A stretch of DNA of 64,000 nt from Phascolarctos cinereus (GCF_002099425.1 NW_018343992.1:3322501-3386500), one strand, 5' to 3'; numbered from the stretch's first letter, positions 22,988-33,659 are shown. Translations and numbers: made by a program. Notes: a model not told the origin generated them from the sequence alone.

Positions 22988-23704
22988 GAATGATTCAAAA
23001 GGTGACCCCAAAGACAAAAGTATCACACAAGCCAAGGAAGTGGATCATTCCAGTAGAAACAGGTAGTCAATTGCATTCAAAGATTTTAAGGAAAAACCAT
23101 TGGATTTATTTTACCCCCCCAAAAAAAACCTTTTATTGATGCATTTCATTTTATATAATAATCAATAATCAACACAATCTCATCCTTTCCACATACTAGC
23201 TTCCTTTACCAAAAACAAACCAAAAAAATCCCACCATCATAAGACACAACAACAACAAAACCCCTGTTTACACAAAACATCTGCTTTGGTAATTGTGACA
23301 TTCCATATGACATTCCAGACTTGTAGTTTACCATTTCTTAACTGAGAGGAAAGAAGTTTGTTTTAATATCAGTCATATGGAGTCAGCATTAGTTACTATA
23401 TTTAATCTGAATATTTTATTTTTAGTGTTATCTGTTTTTTGCTCTATTTTGTTTTTTACGTTATTGTCTTTGTTTATATTGTTCTCCTAATTTTGCTTTC
23501 TTCATTCTGCATCAATTCAAATAAGGCCTTTCATTTATCTCTGTATTAATTCTCCATCTTTATTGTTCCTTTTGGCACAATGATATTCCATCACATCCAT
23601 ATACCACAAGTTGTTCAGACATTATCCAAACAGCCACCACATTGTTTATAGTCTTTGTTAATAACAAAAAGCAACTGCATTTTTGGTACAATACATATGA
23701 TATC

Positions 23705-23830
23705 TTTCTGTCACTGGTCAATCAATCCAACATATTAAGTGCTCACTATGTGCCAAGTAACGTGGTAAACATGGAAATAAAGACACAGAAAGGGCAAAAT
23801 GGGATTTTGCTCAAGGAACTCAATATGATC
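23705..23830 (+). mobile_element. Therian repeat head fragment
   Basis: 'aagtgctcactatgtgccaa' and 'gctcaaggaactcaatatga' belong to the head of the repeat seen at 51045, 57703 and 60440. Confidence 0.5.
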
Positions 23831-24370
23831 TATGCATCAATAGATTTGAATAGTTCAGTCATTTTTCTTACATAATTCCAAACTGGGTTCTAGAAACACT
23901 GGGCCGATTCATAGCTCTATCAACAATATATTAAGATAGCTGTCTTCCCACAGTCCCTGCAATATTGTTTCCATCTTTTTACACTTTGAGAGTAGATAGA
24001 ATCTGTCCTCATCATCTGAAAGATTGGGCTTCAAGACTCTCCTCAGATACTATGCTGGTCTAATTCTGGCCAAATACATTCATTTCTCATTGCCCTAGGT
24101 AATTTTCTAAGACTTGAAAACAAAGTCACAATATGCATTGGTATAGGGAGTTTCCAAAGAGAGACTTCTGTACACCAGTGAAATCACAAGTGTCAATTTA
24201 AAAATAATAATAGCAATTCTATATTAGTTTTATGGAAATAAGATGAAATATTAGAATTGTTTTAGTTATTTTTTCTTACAATTTAGGGCAGTTTTGTTTG
24301 GTTGCTAACAGTTTATATTTCTTCTTTTGAAATTAATTTGTTCACATCCTTTGCTTATCTATTAAGGAAA

Positions 24371-25060
24371 TGTGTGGGGTACAAAGACCCTTACCAATAA
24401 ATTGGGGACTTAGAGATATTAGCAAAAAGAATAGTTTGTTTATTGGCTTTCTCAAGAAAGGGCTCCCTCAGGTCACTCAAAAATGGTGGATGGCACCAAC
24501 CAAAGAGAGCAAAAGTGTGTTCAGCTCAGCAGATTATATAGATCCTAACTGCAATCCCTCTTAGCCCACCCACTGGCTGTTCTTCCCATTGGCTGGGCTT
24601 CAGAGCTCACAGTCTAGGCAGGAAAAATCTTCTTATCCCATTAGCTGGGAGGTGGGGCTTACATTCTAGGTGAGAAAATTAAAAGACAAAGAACAAGGAA
24701 ACAGGGTGTAGCCAATCCAAACATACATGTCCTTATTTAGTAAACCTAATGCTGAGGTAGCAGTGGTGTGGTGATCAGGAGGGGGTTTAGGGCCAAATTC
24801 CCATGAGTTAGGTAATTCCTACGAAACCAAAATTTACTGCAATTTCCCCTCCCTAACCCCCTTCCCCCTTATCCCAGAGACAAGAGAAGGCAGGAAGCTA
24901 AGGGCAAGCAGTTCAGGTTGGGGGCAGGGCTTATTCTTTCTGTTGTGTGCTTAAAAACAAAATCTGAGCGGGGGAGGCTTTTAAAGCAACAATCAAGAAA
25001 TATTAACAAGAACTATTGATCCCCTGAGGAGGCTTCACTTTTGAGAGATCATCTCTCACA
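24371..25060 (-). mobile_element. Solo LTR, family C
   Basis: The plus strand runs TGTGTGGGGT...TCTCTCACA, 690 bp. Exact duplication GAAA at 24367-24370 and 25061-25064. A sense AATAAA lies at about 24440. Sequence differs from forms A/B. It interrupts the L1. Confidence 0.88.
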
Positions 25061-25767
25061 GAAAGAATATTAGTTTTACATATTTTTTGGTGATTCCCTA
25101 AAATTTTAGTTATTTGGATGACTAAAGATGCTTGAAGCAAATGGTTTTCCCAATCTATAACTTTTCTTATTCTAATTGTTTATTTTTTAATGGATTCTAA
25201 ATTTATATCTAAAATAATTTATTTTTCCTTCTAAAATTTCCTCAAATTGCTTTATGAGCATGATTCTTACCAGCCATAGCTATAAAAGATATGCCCTCCT
25301 ATTTATAAAGCATCACATCATCTATGATAATTTTACTGATTTTTCTTCCTCCAATCTCTTTTTCCTGTCCTATTGCTAGAGATAGTGTTTTTAAAAATAT
25401 GTCAAATGAAAGTGGAAAAAGATAGTATCCTATATGCCTGAACCTATTAGAAAAGCCTCCAGTGTTTCTCCATCACATAAATTGCCAAATCTTACCTTTA
25501 GTTATATGCTTTGATTATAATAATTTAGTATCATTACAGGCTTATGCTTTGTATTCAATATGAATTAATATCTTTTTTCCTAAGGCATTTCTGCATCTAT
25601 TCACATAATAAATTGATATTTGCTATTTTGTTGTGTATATGATTAAGCATCCTAATTGTTTTTTTCTTCTAATTTTGAACACTCTTGGCATCCCTGTTGT
25701 AAATCCAACTTGATTAAAATAAAAGGTTTTCGCATAAATTTTGCATGTAATACTGTAGTATTTCAGT

Positions 25768-25923
25768 ATTTTTCTTTTTTTTTTCTTTTTGGTGAGGTGA
25801 TCAGGGTTAAGGGACTTGCGCAGGTAACACAGCTAGTAAGTGCTGTGTCCGAGATCAGATTTAAACTCAGGTCCTCCTGACTCCAAGGCCAGACCTCTAT
25901 CTACTGCACCACCTAGCTGCCTC
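25768..25923 (-). mobile_element. SINE type 2, antisense, in the old L1
   Basis: 'ggttaagggacttgcgcagg', 'ctcaggtcctcctgactcca', 'ctactgcaccacctagctgc'. The T-run at the low side is its A-tail. Flanks AGTATTTTTC and AGTAATTTTTC look like an aged target duplication. Confidence 0.87.
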
Positions 25924-26055
25924 TATTTTAGTAATTTTTCAAGAAAACTTGAATCAATATTCAATAATAATAAGTAGTCTCTTTTCCTGCTTCAAACATT
26001 ACTGGCGTGGGTGTCAGGAACTTAAATAATACTTAAGTACTATGATAGTAGTAAT

Positions 26056-26088
26056 AGTGTGGTGGTGGGTGGTGGTGGTGGTGGTATT
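26056..26088. repeat. (GGT)n microsatellite
   Basis: TGG/GGT triplet run. Confidence 0.9.
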
Positions 26089-26094
26089 AATCAC

Positions 26095-26475
26095 AACCAA
26101 GATGCTAACTCAGCCTTGGATATTCAACTCTTTCCCACTTCCCTCAGTCACTTCTACCCTCTGATTGGAGGGCTGGAGCACCAAACTCCTCCCAAAGCTT
26201 TCCTTTATAGAAAGAGATTTAGGTTCTTTCCAGCTCACTCCATTTTCCATCCTCAGCAGCTCTGCTTGGTTTCAATTCCTCCTCCCTTCTCCTCCAAGTA
26301 CCTCTGTGTCCACCCACACACCTTTTCAGCTTCCTTTTGTGTATAGTCCTCTTCTACTTGATTACAAGCTCTAGGAAGTCAGGGACTATCTTTTTTATTT
26401 GTATCCTGGTATTTAGCACAATGCCTGGCACATAATAGGCACTTACTAAATGTTTATTGAATTGAATTGAGTCTT
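26095..26475 (+). mobile_element. L2/L3-type LINE tail
   Basis: 'gattacaagctctaggaagt', 'agcacaatgcctggcacata', 'actaaatgtttattgaattg'. The upstream pyrimidine-rich part matches the same tail family. Confidence 0.68.
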
Positions 26476-26479
26476 GAAC

Positions 26480-26695
26480 ACTATTTTCAATGTTACCAAG
26501 TGCTTTACATACATTCTCTCATTTGAGCCTTAGAAGTTTTATGAGACAGATGCTATAGACATTATCATCTCCATTTTAGATATTAGAAATTGTGCTGAGG
26601 AGGTGAGGTAGCTTATGGTCATTCAATAAGTGTCCATAAGATTTATATTTAGATCTTCAGAGCTATAAGTTCAGCATTCTTACCCTGCCTCCTAA
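26480..26695 (-). mobile_element. MIR/THER-like SINE, antisense, diverged
   Basis: 'accaagtgctttacatacat', 'ttctctcatttgagccttag', 'atcatctccattttagatat'. Confidence 0.62.
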
Positions 26696-26728
26696 AAGGA
26701 AAATGATAAGTAGTATTATTATTGAGGA

Positions 26729-26746
26729 TAATACAACAAATGGATT
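26729..26746. repeat. 18-bp direct repeat, left copy
   Basis: TAATACAACAAATGGATT, identical to 27324-27341. The pair encloses family-D LTR plus short flanks, like a LINE-type target duplication. Confidence 0.85.
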
Positions 26747-26772
26747 TCTTGCAAGCTGAGAGGATGAGAGAT

Positions 26773-27293
26773 TGTGACCCCTCAAAGACCGGAGCACAGG
26801 ACGGGCTGTCAGGAAGGAATTCACAGACCCAAGCATTCTTTAATTCAAGGTGGCAAAGGTTTATTGTTATGCTTTTCAGCGGGCAAGGATTCTTAAAGGA
26901 TCCTGCAACCTTAGAGAGGTACAGTTAAAGTTTATATAAGATAAAATACAATAAAACATGTGCCCAATATGCTAACTAGGTGAATCAGGGTGGGATGAGG
27001 GAGTGGTTAAGGAGAGGTTAGTTCTCAATTGAAACTCAAGATAAGAAAAATCCCATTATTCAAGAGAGTATCTGGTCCCAGACATCCTGGGCCCAGTGAT
27101 AACAAACAGGAAGAATACTGATCAGCTCTATCTGGTCCTGGAATTTGCTTGACACAGGAAGGGGTGTTTTTAGTTCACTCAGAGCTTAAATGATTATCAA
27201 GGGACAGTGTTTCTGAGGCTAGGGAGAAATTGGGGTCTGAGTACAAGCACCCAAACATAAGCACCTAAGCATAAGCACCCAAGCACTCCAACA
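26773..27293 (-). mobile_element. Solo LTR, family D
   Basis: The plus strand runs TGTGACCCCTC...CACTCCAACA, so in sense TGTTGGAG...GGGGTCACA. The sense signal AATAAA is at about 26861. Flank GAT before and GATT after suggest a 4-bp duplication with one T in doubt. Confidence 0.82.
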
Positions 27294-27323
27294 GATTAAT
27301 TTTTAATTTAATCTAATTTAATT

Positions 27324-27341
27324 TAATACAACAAATGGATT
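27324..27341. repeat. 18-bp direct repeat, right copy
   Basis: TAATACAACAAATGGATT; partner of 26729-26746. Confidence 0.85.
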
Positions 27342-27565
27342 AACTTAATATTCTTTAAACTTTTGATAGAATTCACTTGAAAATCCACTTGGACCAAAAT
27401 GTTCTTTTTTTTTTTCTTTTGTGGTTCATTTTTGGATTGCTCAGTTTCTCTTTTTGACATAGGTTTACCTATGAGCATTAATTCCTATTTTGTTAATTTG
27501 GATTTTTATGCTGAGTTACATATTTATTTATTTCTTTAACATTTTCAGTTTTCTGTACTATCATT

Positions 27566-27895
27566 TGTCAACCTGAAATAAAGAACACTACCAAAGTGAC
27601 AAAAACTAGGAACTTTAATAGAGGCAAGAGGATTGCAGTTTAGGGTCACCAGATGGCTCCAGGGTATTGGAATGCCCAAAAGTGACAGAGGGGTAGGGTT
27701 AAATACATTTCAACAATGAGGGAGTCTCATAGGAGGCACAGCCTTTAGAAGCTACTACTTAAGTTGTTTTTGTATACAATTGAAAGTCCATAAAGAAGTC
27801 CAGGGAGGCTGGGGGCTGGGAGAGAAAGGGTGAAATCTGGTCAGAACAGCAAACTCAGGCTCCAGGTGCAGCAACAGGGAAATCAAGCCTTCAGA
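27566..27895 (-). mobile_element. Possible LTR, unassigned
   Basis: The plus strand starts TGTCAACCTGAAATAAAG and has the reverse of ATTAAA near 27613, the layout of an antisense LTR 3' end. Neither far boundary nor target duplication is clear. Confidence 0.35.
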
Positions 27896-28153
27896 CCCCA
27901 AACTATTTGGCCATTCCCAGATCCCTCCCACAGTCTCTCTGTATATAAAGTCCATCTTATTTCCATTAAGGTGCTCAGATTCTTATAATCTAGCCAATAG
28001 CTGGCAAATGTTCAGATTCCTTATGAGTCTGGCCAGTATGACAGATCTTGAATAAACCTTGTCTTTGGCTGAAAGAAGGCTTGGGTCAAATTCATCCAGG
28101 CAGGACTTGCCTGTCATGATTTTGGGGTCCCAGTACCCCTAAACCTCTAAACC
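27896..28153 (+). mobile_element. LTR form B, partial, sense
   Basis: 'aactatttggccattcccag', 'cccacagtctctctgtatat', AATAAA near 28052, 'ctttggctgaaagaaggctt', ending 'cccctaaacctctaaacctc'. It corresponds to the 3' part of form B. Confidence 0.78.
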
Positions 28154-28506
28154 TCAAGGGGGCCAAATGGGATCAAAGTCAGATAGCCCCTTCTGATGTC
28201 TTCATTCAACATTCTTTTTTAAACTGGTTTCCATAGTCCTCTTTCAACTGGTTTTGCTCTCAGGTAACTTGTAGCTCTGGGGTCAGGCAAGGTCAGTTGC
28301 ATTCAATACATTCTGTCTGGTATTATTTTATATAATTCTCTTTATTTGTTCTATTCATTATGCCTTGTTCATTTTTTTTTATTTTAGTGATTTATTTAGT
28401 GATTTAGAGATCCTCTCCTGTTTTCTTACTCTCTTCTCTCTTTTCCTGTTTTCTTCTCCTTCTCCTTTTCCCCTCTTCCCTCAAGTTGGTTAATTTTAAA
28501 GCCTAT
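28154..28506. other. No recognisable feature
   Basis: Lies between two opposed LTRs. Pyrimidine-rich toward the right. No retroviral gene or L1 segment that I can support. Confidence 0.45.
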
Positions 28507-29183
28507 TGTTGAGGTTTAGGAATGCTAGGACCCCAAAATCACAATATGAAGGTCCTGCCTGAATGAATTTGACCCAAGCCTTCTTTCAGCTAAAGACAAG
28601 GTTTATTAGACCATCAAATGGAGGGGGTGAGATTTAAAGAATCTGCCACATTGGCCAGTCTCTTAAGGAATCTAAGTATTTGTATTGATAATGCAACTGG
28701 GCCAGATCTTAAGAATCTAGGCCCTTGGCTAGATTCTTAATGAATCTGAGTAATCTTAATGAGGACCATTATATATATAAAGACTGTGGGAAGGATCCAG
28801 GAGTGGCCAAGTAGTCTGGGGTGACAGGAGGAGGGGTCTAAGGAGAATCTGGATGGGAGTGGCCAGTAAACTGGGCTGACTGTCTAGTAACAGATTGCCA
28901 GGGACCTGGACCACTTGGCCCAGGAAGAATGGAGCCTAGATAGGATTAAGGGTGGCCCAGGGCCATAGGGAGGTAAGACAATGGAGGGCTAGGCCAGGTT
29001 TAGGAAAACAGACAATTGGGAGATTAGACATAGGCTATAATGAAAGGCCCGTTGATAGTATTATAGCCTCAGGTGAAAGCCAGAGATTTTTGTTTTATGG
29101 GAAAGCCCAGGGCTTTTCCTTTTTGGGATCCATTCCAAAGAAGTGGTCTTTTTCTTTTAGGGGTTAAGATCCCATCCCCATCA
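28507..29183 (-). mobile_element. Solo LTR, family form B
   Basis: The plus strand runs TGTTGAGGTTTAGG...ATCCCCATCA, 677 bp. Flanks CTAT and TTAT are a 4-bp duplication with one difference. A sense AATAAA lies at about 28604. Confidence 0.85.
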
Positions 29184-29980
29184 TTATGACCACCTTGATT
29201 CATGTCCTTTCCCTTTGTTATTCCCTCCCCTCCAAAGAAAGAAAACAAAAACTTCTCCCTGCTCTTCCAGAGCCCTCCAACATTCATCTGTTTTCTCTTC
29301 CAAGTCAGTAATAGATGTGACTCTTCCTAGTTCTTGTGTTTCACAATTTCTTTCTGCACTCTCACCCTGAAATGTTAATTCATGAATGAGACATGGTTTC
29401 AAACCCAAGAAATATTAACTTTTTCTTATCTGATTCTTTTGATCCCCTCTTTTGAAGTTCACTCACATGTAGTCTCTCTTTGTTCTATTAATCACCTTCA
29501 AATAAGATGAGTTATATTTTTTTAAGCCTTGAAACATTGATATTACTTTTGTACTTTCTTGCTATCAGTACTTATTTATTTCTGATTTTTCTTTTTTTAG
29601 ATGAGTTTATGTGACAAATACAGTATTAGCCTTTGATTTCTCCTGAAGGAATAACATTTTCCTCCCTTTTACTTAAATTCCATCATTTTTTCAATGATGA
29701 TTAAATTCACTCTTGCAGGATAGTATTTAAGGATTCAAAATGATTTCCTTTGCTTCTCACAGTATCATTTCTTTTTCCTATGATTTTTCATGAATGAAAA
29801 GTAGTGTTGTATGATTTGGGCTGGGTTTTTTTCCCCCTTCTTGGTAAGGTAAAGTGCTTTCTCCAGACTGCCTGCAATATATATATTTTTTAAATTCTGA
29901 AGATCCATCATTCATTTCTGAGTGAGTTAAACCTGAAGTTTCTCTCTGTTGGTTCCCCCTACAGGTGGACATGTTGTTTC
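29184..29980. other. No recognisable feature
   Basis: About 800 bp with no named repeat. Frames of 72-89 codons on the minus strand have no visible domain. Confidence 0.45.
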
Positions 29981-29984
29981 CTCC

Positions 29985-30100
29985 ACCCTGTAGAACATAA
30001 GCTTCTGGAAGACAAAGAGTATTTAGTTTGTGCTTTTGTCTCCCCAAAGCTTAGCACAATTCTTGGCACATTGTAAGTGATTAATAAATTGTTGAATTTA
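29985..30100 (+). mobile_element. L2 LINE 3' tail
   Basis: 'aacataagcttctggaagac', 'agcttagcacaattcttggc', 'gattaataaattgttgaatt'. Confidence 0.7.
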
Positions 30101-30770
30101 AAGGAGAAAAACACATGTGAATACAATACTTTGGTAAGCTGTACTTGTATTTGGTAAAAAATATTTGCATTTGATAAAAGAATAATTACTTTAAATAGAC
30201 ATAGATCAAATAAATGAATGGACAATAGCAGAAGAATACTGAAGAAGAAAAATACTGACTCACCTTTGGACTAAATCTCATTCTCATTTTAAATATGTTT
30301 GTAGTTTTACCTTTTCTAGAATACTTTATATCTTCTTTGCTATTCATCCACTTTTTACTTTCTATGTCTTCTACCGAGTCTCTGTTTTGAGCCCTTAACT
30401 TGACCATCTTAATAGTCCTGTTTTGTTCGATTTTTCTCCCTGAACAGATGACCCCAAATCTATTTTTGTAGCTGTAATTTTTCTCTGAACTTCAGATCCA
30501 CATTGCTAACTTCCTGTTAGACATTTTACTTGCATGTCTTATATATATTCCAAACTCCACCTATCCAAAATGGAACCCAATAAATAGAGAAGTAAATATG
30601 GGTCTCCCTTTCATTTCCTATTATGAGATGAAAAATGCTCATAATTACAAAATCAATTCTTGGGGATGAGAAAAATGTAATGTGCTTATGATGTGATTCT
30701 TACTTGATTCTAAAAACATTTCTGTTGATTAAATGGAGATTTTGATGGGTAGCTTCATCAATTGCAATTA
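30101..30770. other. No recognisable feature
   Basis: AT-rich, nothing named. Confidence 0.5.
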
Positions 30771-30771
30771 A

Positions 30772-31158
30772 TATTATTATTAGCTAGCATTTATATAGTG
30801 CTTTGATGTTTGCAAAGCACTTTACAGATCTCATTTGAACCTCACAGAATAACACTATTATTATTCCCTTTGAAAATAAAGTTAAGGGGCAGCTAGGTAG
30901 CGCAGTGGATAGAGCACCGGCCCTGAAGTCAGGAGGACCTGAGTTCAAATCCGGCCTCAGACTAAACACTTGACAATTACCAGCTGTGACCCTGGGCAAG
31001 TCACTTAACCCCAATTGCCTAAAAAAGAAAAAAATAAATAAAAATAAAAATAAAGTTAAGTGATTTGCCCAAAGGGCCATCCAACTAGTGTCTGAGGTGG
31101 TATTTAAACACAGGTCTTTCTGATTCTAGGTCCAGAACTCCAGCCACTCTAGCTGCCT
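30772..31158 (-). mobile_element. MIR/THER-like CORE-SINE, antisense, split by a young SINE
   Basis: 'agctagcatttatatagtgc', 'tgcaaagcactttacagatc', then after the inner SINE 'gtgatttgcccaaagggcca' and 'ctaggtccagaactcca'. Confidence 0.8.
30887..31046 (+). mobile_element. SINE type 2, young
   Basis: 'gggcagctaggtagcgcagt', 'gagcaccggccctgaagtca', 'gttcaaatccggcctcagac', 'cttaaccccaattgcctaaa', then an A-rich tail. The target duplication AAAATAAAGTTAAG is exact (30873-30886 and 31047-31060). Reference copy for SINE type 2. CpG sites in the head (GGTAGCGCAG, CACCGG) are retained, consistent with a recent insertion. Confidence 0.93.
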
Positions 31159-31191
31159 CAATTGAAGCAAATGGTTAAGGTCACATAGATG

Positions 31192-31412
31192 ATGCAAGTG
31201 GATACAGTGAATAGAGTGCTGGGCCTGTAGACTCAGAAAGACTCAAGTTCAAATCTGCCCTCAGTCACTTACTATCTATGTGACCCTGGGCAAGTCACTT
31301 AACCCTGCCTACAGCTAAAGAAGGAAATGGCAAAAAAAAATACAGTATCTCTGCCAAGAAAACCCCATGGACTCACAGACAGTTGGTTCATGGGGTCATG
31401 ACTAAACAACTG
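31192..31412 (+). mobile_element. SINE type 1
   Basis: 'gagtgctgggcctgtagact', 'tgtgaccctgggcaagtcac', 'ctctgccaagaaaaccccat', ending 'catgactaaacaactgaaga'. Followed by (GT)n. Confidence 0.85.
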
Positions 31413-31437
31413 AAGAATGTGTGTGTGTGTGTGTATG
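31413..31437. repeat. (GT)n microsatellite
   Basis: A GT tract directly at the SINE 3' end. Confidence 0.85.
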
Positions 31438-31489
31438 TAAAGGTTCTCTCACTGCATCCCTACTTACTCAATACAAAAATTAATCAATC

Positions 31490-32470
31490 AATTAAAAAAT
31501 CCAGAATCTATGAATGTAATGGAATACTATCATGCTATAAGAAATGGTGAGCAGGTAGACTTCAGAAAAACCTAGAAAAATTTGCGTTGTCTGATGCTGA
31601 GTGAAGTGAGCAGAACCAGGAGAATGTTGTACACAATAACATCCGGAGAGGGAACTGTGAAGTCTGGATGCAGATCAAAGCATACAATTTGCTCTTTTTT
31701 TTTCTTCTGTTTTGTTTTGTTTCTTCTTTCTTGTGATTCCTCCTGAAGAGGTCTGGGACTTTGGGGTACTGCTAGAACCCCAAGATTGTGGTGCCAGGCC
31801 CTGCCTGAATGAATTCAACTCAAATCTTCTTTCAGCCAGAGGAAAAGTTTATTAGTGATAAATAGATAGGCCAGGGGATGCCCATAAGGATGAGTGGGCA
31901 TGAGAAAGTCTCAGCCTTTTGGGTTTGAGATTCTCAGCATTTAATGGGGGCCAGGGTGGATTTTTATACACTGAAGTAACTTTGGGTGGCCAGAGAAGAG
32001 GGCTGGGAAAAGGGTCTAGGTAAGAATTCTGATTGAGAGGTCTGAGAGATTGAATAGACAATGGGAATCTGAAAGTTTAAGTGTTTTAGGGGGCCTGTAA
32101 TAAAGAGAACTGGAAGGCATCTGAGTAAGGTCAAAAGGTGAGAGGCTAGGTCTTTTAAAGGGAGATAAGGAGCTGGGGTCTATAGACAAATGGGAGCCAG
32201 GTTCCCTTTGGGTTAAAAGGGGGGGGGAATCTCTGCTTGAGCTCACCCCAGCACTCCTATTGGTTCTAATTCTTCTATGCAGAATGACCAATTTGAAAAT
32301 GTGTTTAATAGGAATGTATATGTACAGACTATATCAGATTGCTCACCATCTTGGGGGGGGAAGAAAAGAGGGGGAGAAAATTGGGAATGCTTATGGAGGT
32401 GAATGTTGAAAACTAAAAATAAATTAATTATTTAATTAATTTTAAAAATGCATTAAGTAAAAGAAAAGGA
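31490..32470 (+). mobile_element. L1 3' end, sense, split by an LTR
   Basis: The left part carries the ORF2 C-terminus: codons near 31511-31565 read NVMEYYHAIRNGEQVDFRKT, like the M-E-Y-Y-A-A-I-K-N end of placental L1 ORF2. The 3' UTR follows. After 32253 it resumes with 'atgaccaatttgaaaatgtg', 'tatatcagattgctcaccat' and 'gtgaatgttgaaaactaaaa'. The L1 is truncated at its 5' side. Confidence 0.82.
31744..32253 (-). mobile_element. Solo LTR, family form A, inside an L1
   Basis: The plus strand runs TGAAGAGGTCTGG...CACCCCAGCA, 510 bp. The exact 4-bp duplication CTCC (31740-31743 and 32254-32257) is confirmed because removing one copy restores the L1 3' UTR. A sense AATAAA lies at about 31848. 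Confidence 0.92.
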
Positions 32471-33655
32471 AAACTATTGCTTAAAAAAATAAAATCCAGG
32501 ATCTTACCTTTTCTTAAGCTTTGCTATTGTGCTCCTTTGGTCTGCTTTTTTTCTTTTTAAATATTGTTTTCATGGGCTTCTTACATGTATTAGTAGACAT
32601 TTCCATCCTTTTTCTAGGATAGCTGAAGAGTATAATGGATTACTGAGACAGCTTCTCCTAGTCAGCAACAAATAGCAGATGCTTGTTTCTCATGTTGGCA
32701 CAGTATACAATTGTTTAGGATTAAAATAATGACATAGTGACACCAGTACCAGTGACTGAGTTCAGATTTAACCATATGCCCCAGAGAATTTTTTTTTTCA
32801 CTTAAGGGAAGTAGTGAGGGTAGAAGCCAAAATATGCTAGAAATAATAGGTTCCTCTCAACATTTCATTCAGTTCTTAGCACTTGCAGAACTTTAACTAG
32901 AATTTTTTGTGCCTTTGGCCAATTCACTCAGGAAGGACTTGTAGTTTAGTTCCACTTGGTCAGGTGTCATCTCACCTAATAACTCCCAGAATGTAGGGGT
33001 GTGGTCCACAGAAATAGTGTAAGAAAGGATCAGAGCCCTTATAATCAGGTAGACAAGAGGATTGTCCTTTACCCTTGATATTGGTATTTTTGATGAAGAG
33101 CAGCACAAATATACAGGGAACCATCTTAATGTTTGGACTCTGTGACCCTGGTCCCCAGGTGAGGGCAGGGTGGCTTCTGAACCATACAAGACTTTCATAC
33201 TCTGATGAAAGGCCAAGAACCCTCACAGCTCAAATGTACATAGAGTTTTAGACAAAGAGCCAGTTGGTACCAAAAGGAGACAGCTTTATCATCCATATAG
33301 TAGGATAGTCAGGACCAGAGGCATGACAGTATTTTCTAAGTTGCTTAATAAGGAGTATAAAACAAGAGGCAGGCATGTAGGAAACTTAGCACTAACTGCA
33401 TTGATCCAAAAAGTGTGTAGGGTAGAAGGGAATACCCAGTTTGTTTGTCTATTAGCCTGGGCATACATGCATCCTAGGGGGGATTGGGCTATAGCCATCA
33501 AATGAATTTTCACCAGTTCATAGGAATTGATGAAGTAGAGAGAATAAGAGAAAAAGAAGAAAATGTATGAACACTGGAACCATGGGAACACCAATATTTA
33601 GGGATCAGGAGAAGCAATTGCTTAGAGTAGAAAGGATGTGTGATGTAGCTATTGG
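32471..33655. other. No named repeat; open frame of 107 codons at 32893-33216 (-)
   Basis: I do not recognise this stretch. The minus-strand frame at 32893-33216 (start context MAFHQSMKVLYG, end SELAKGTKNSS) and an overlapping frame at 32972-33226 suggest at most a decayed retrocopy. No domain, no splice structure and no promoter can be supported. Confidence 0.35.
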
Positions 33656-33659
33656 GATG

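Larger units (their letters stand above)
20868..23108 (+). mobile_element. Ancient therian repeat, split by three LTRs
   Basis: Pieces at 20868-20946, 21439-21455, 22160-22434 and 22988-23108 read in consensus order of a common therian repeat: 'agaatgagagaaggaaaggg', 'tagtttcattttgaatatat', 'tgtatagagatgcatattgg', 'aaaggccctaggacagagac', 'gccaaggaagtggatcattc'. I know the consensus by sight but cannot name it reliably. Confidence 0.6.
23112..27565 (-). mobile_element. Old L1, antisense, ORF2-to-3' end, heavily interrupted
   Basis: The A-tail side is at 23112 (T-rich on plus), then 3' UTR to about 23700. ORF2-derived segments follow at 23840-24370, 25065-25767, 25924-25990 and 27294-27565. 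Diagnostic antisense motifs are 'cattctgcatcaattcaaat', 'atatgccctcctattta', 'ggcatttctgcatctattca', 'ggcatccctgttgtaaatcc' and 'tagaattcacttgaaaatcc'. The order matches placental L1 ORF2 read backwards. It is interrupted by two LTRs, a SINE, an L2-type tail and a MIR, so it is old. The region is AT-rich and broken by many stops; no intact ORF2. Confidence 0.72.

Noticed and set aside
28154-28172. Sequence after the LTR at 27896-28153 resembling a retroviral primer-binding site
   Set aside because: Only loosely like a tRNA-Pro site, and the next LTR is in opposite orientation, so no provirus with paired LTRs can be supported.
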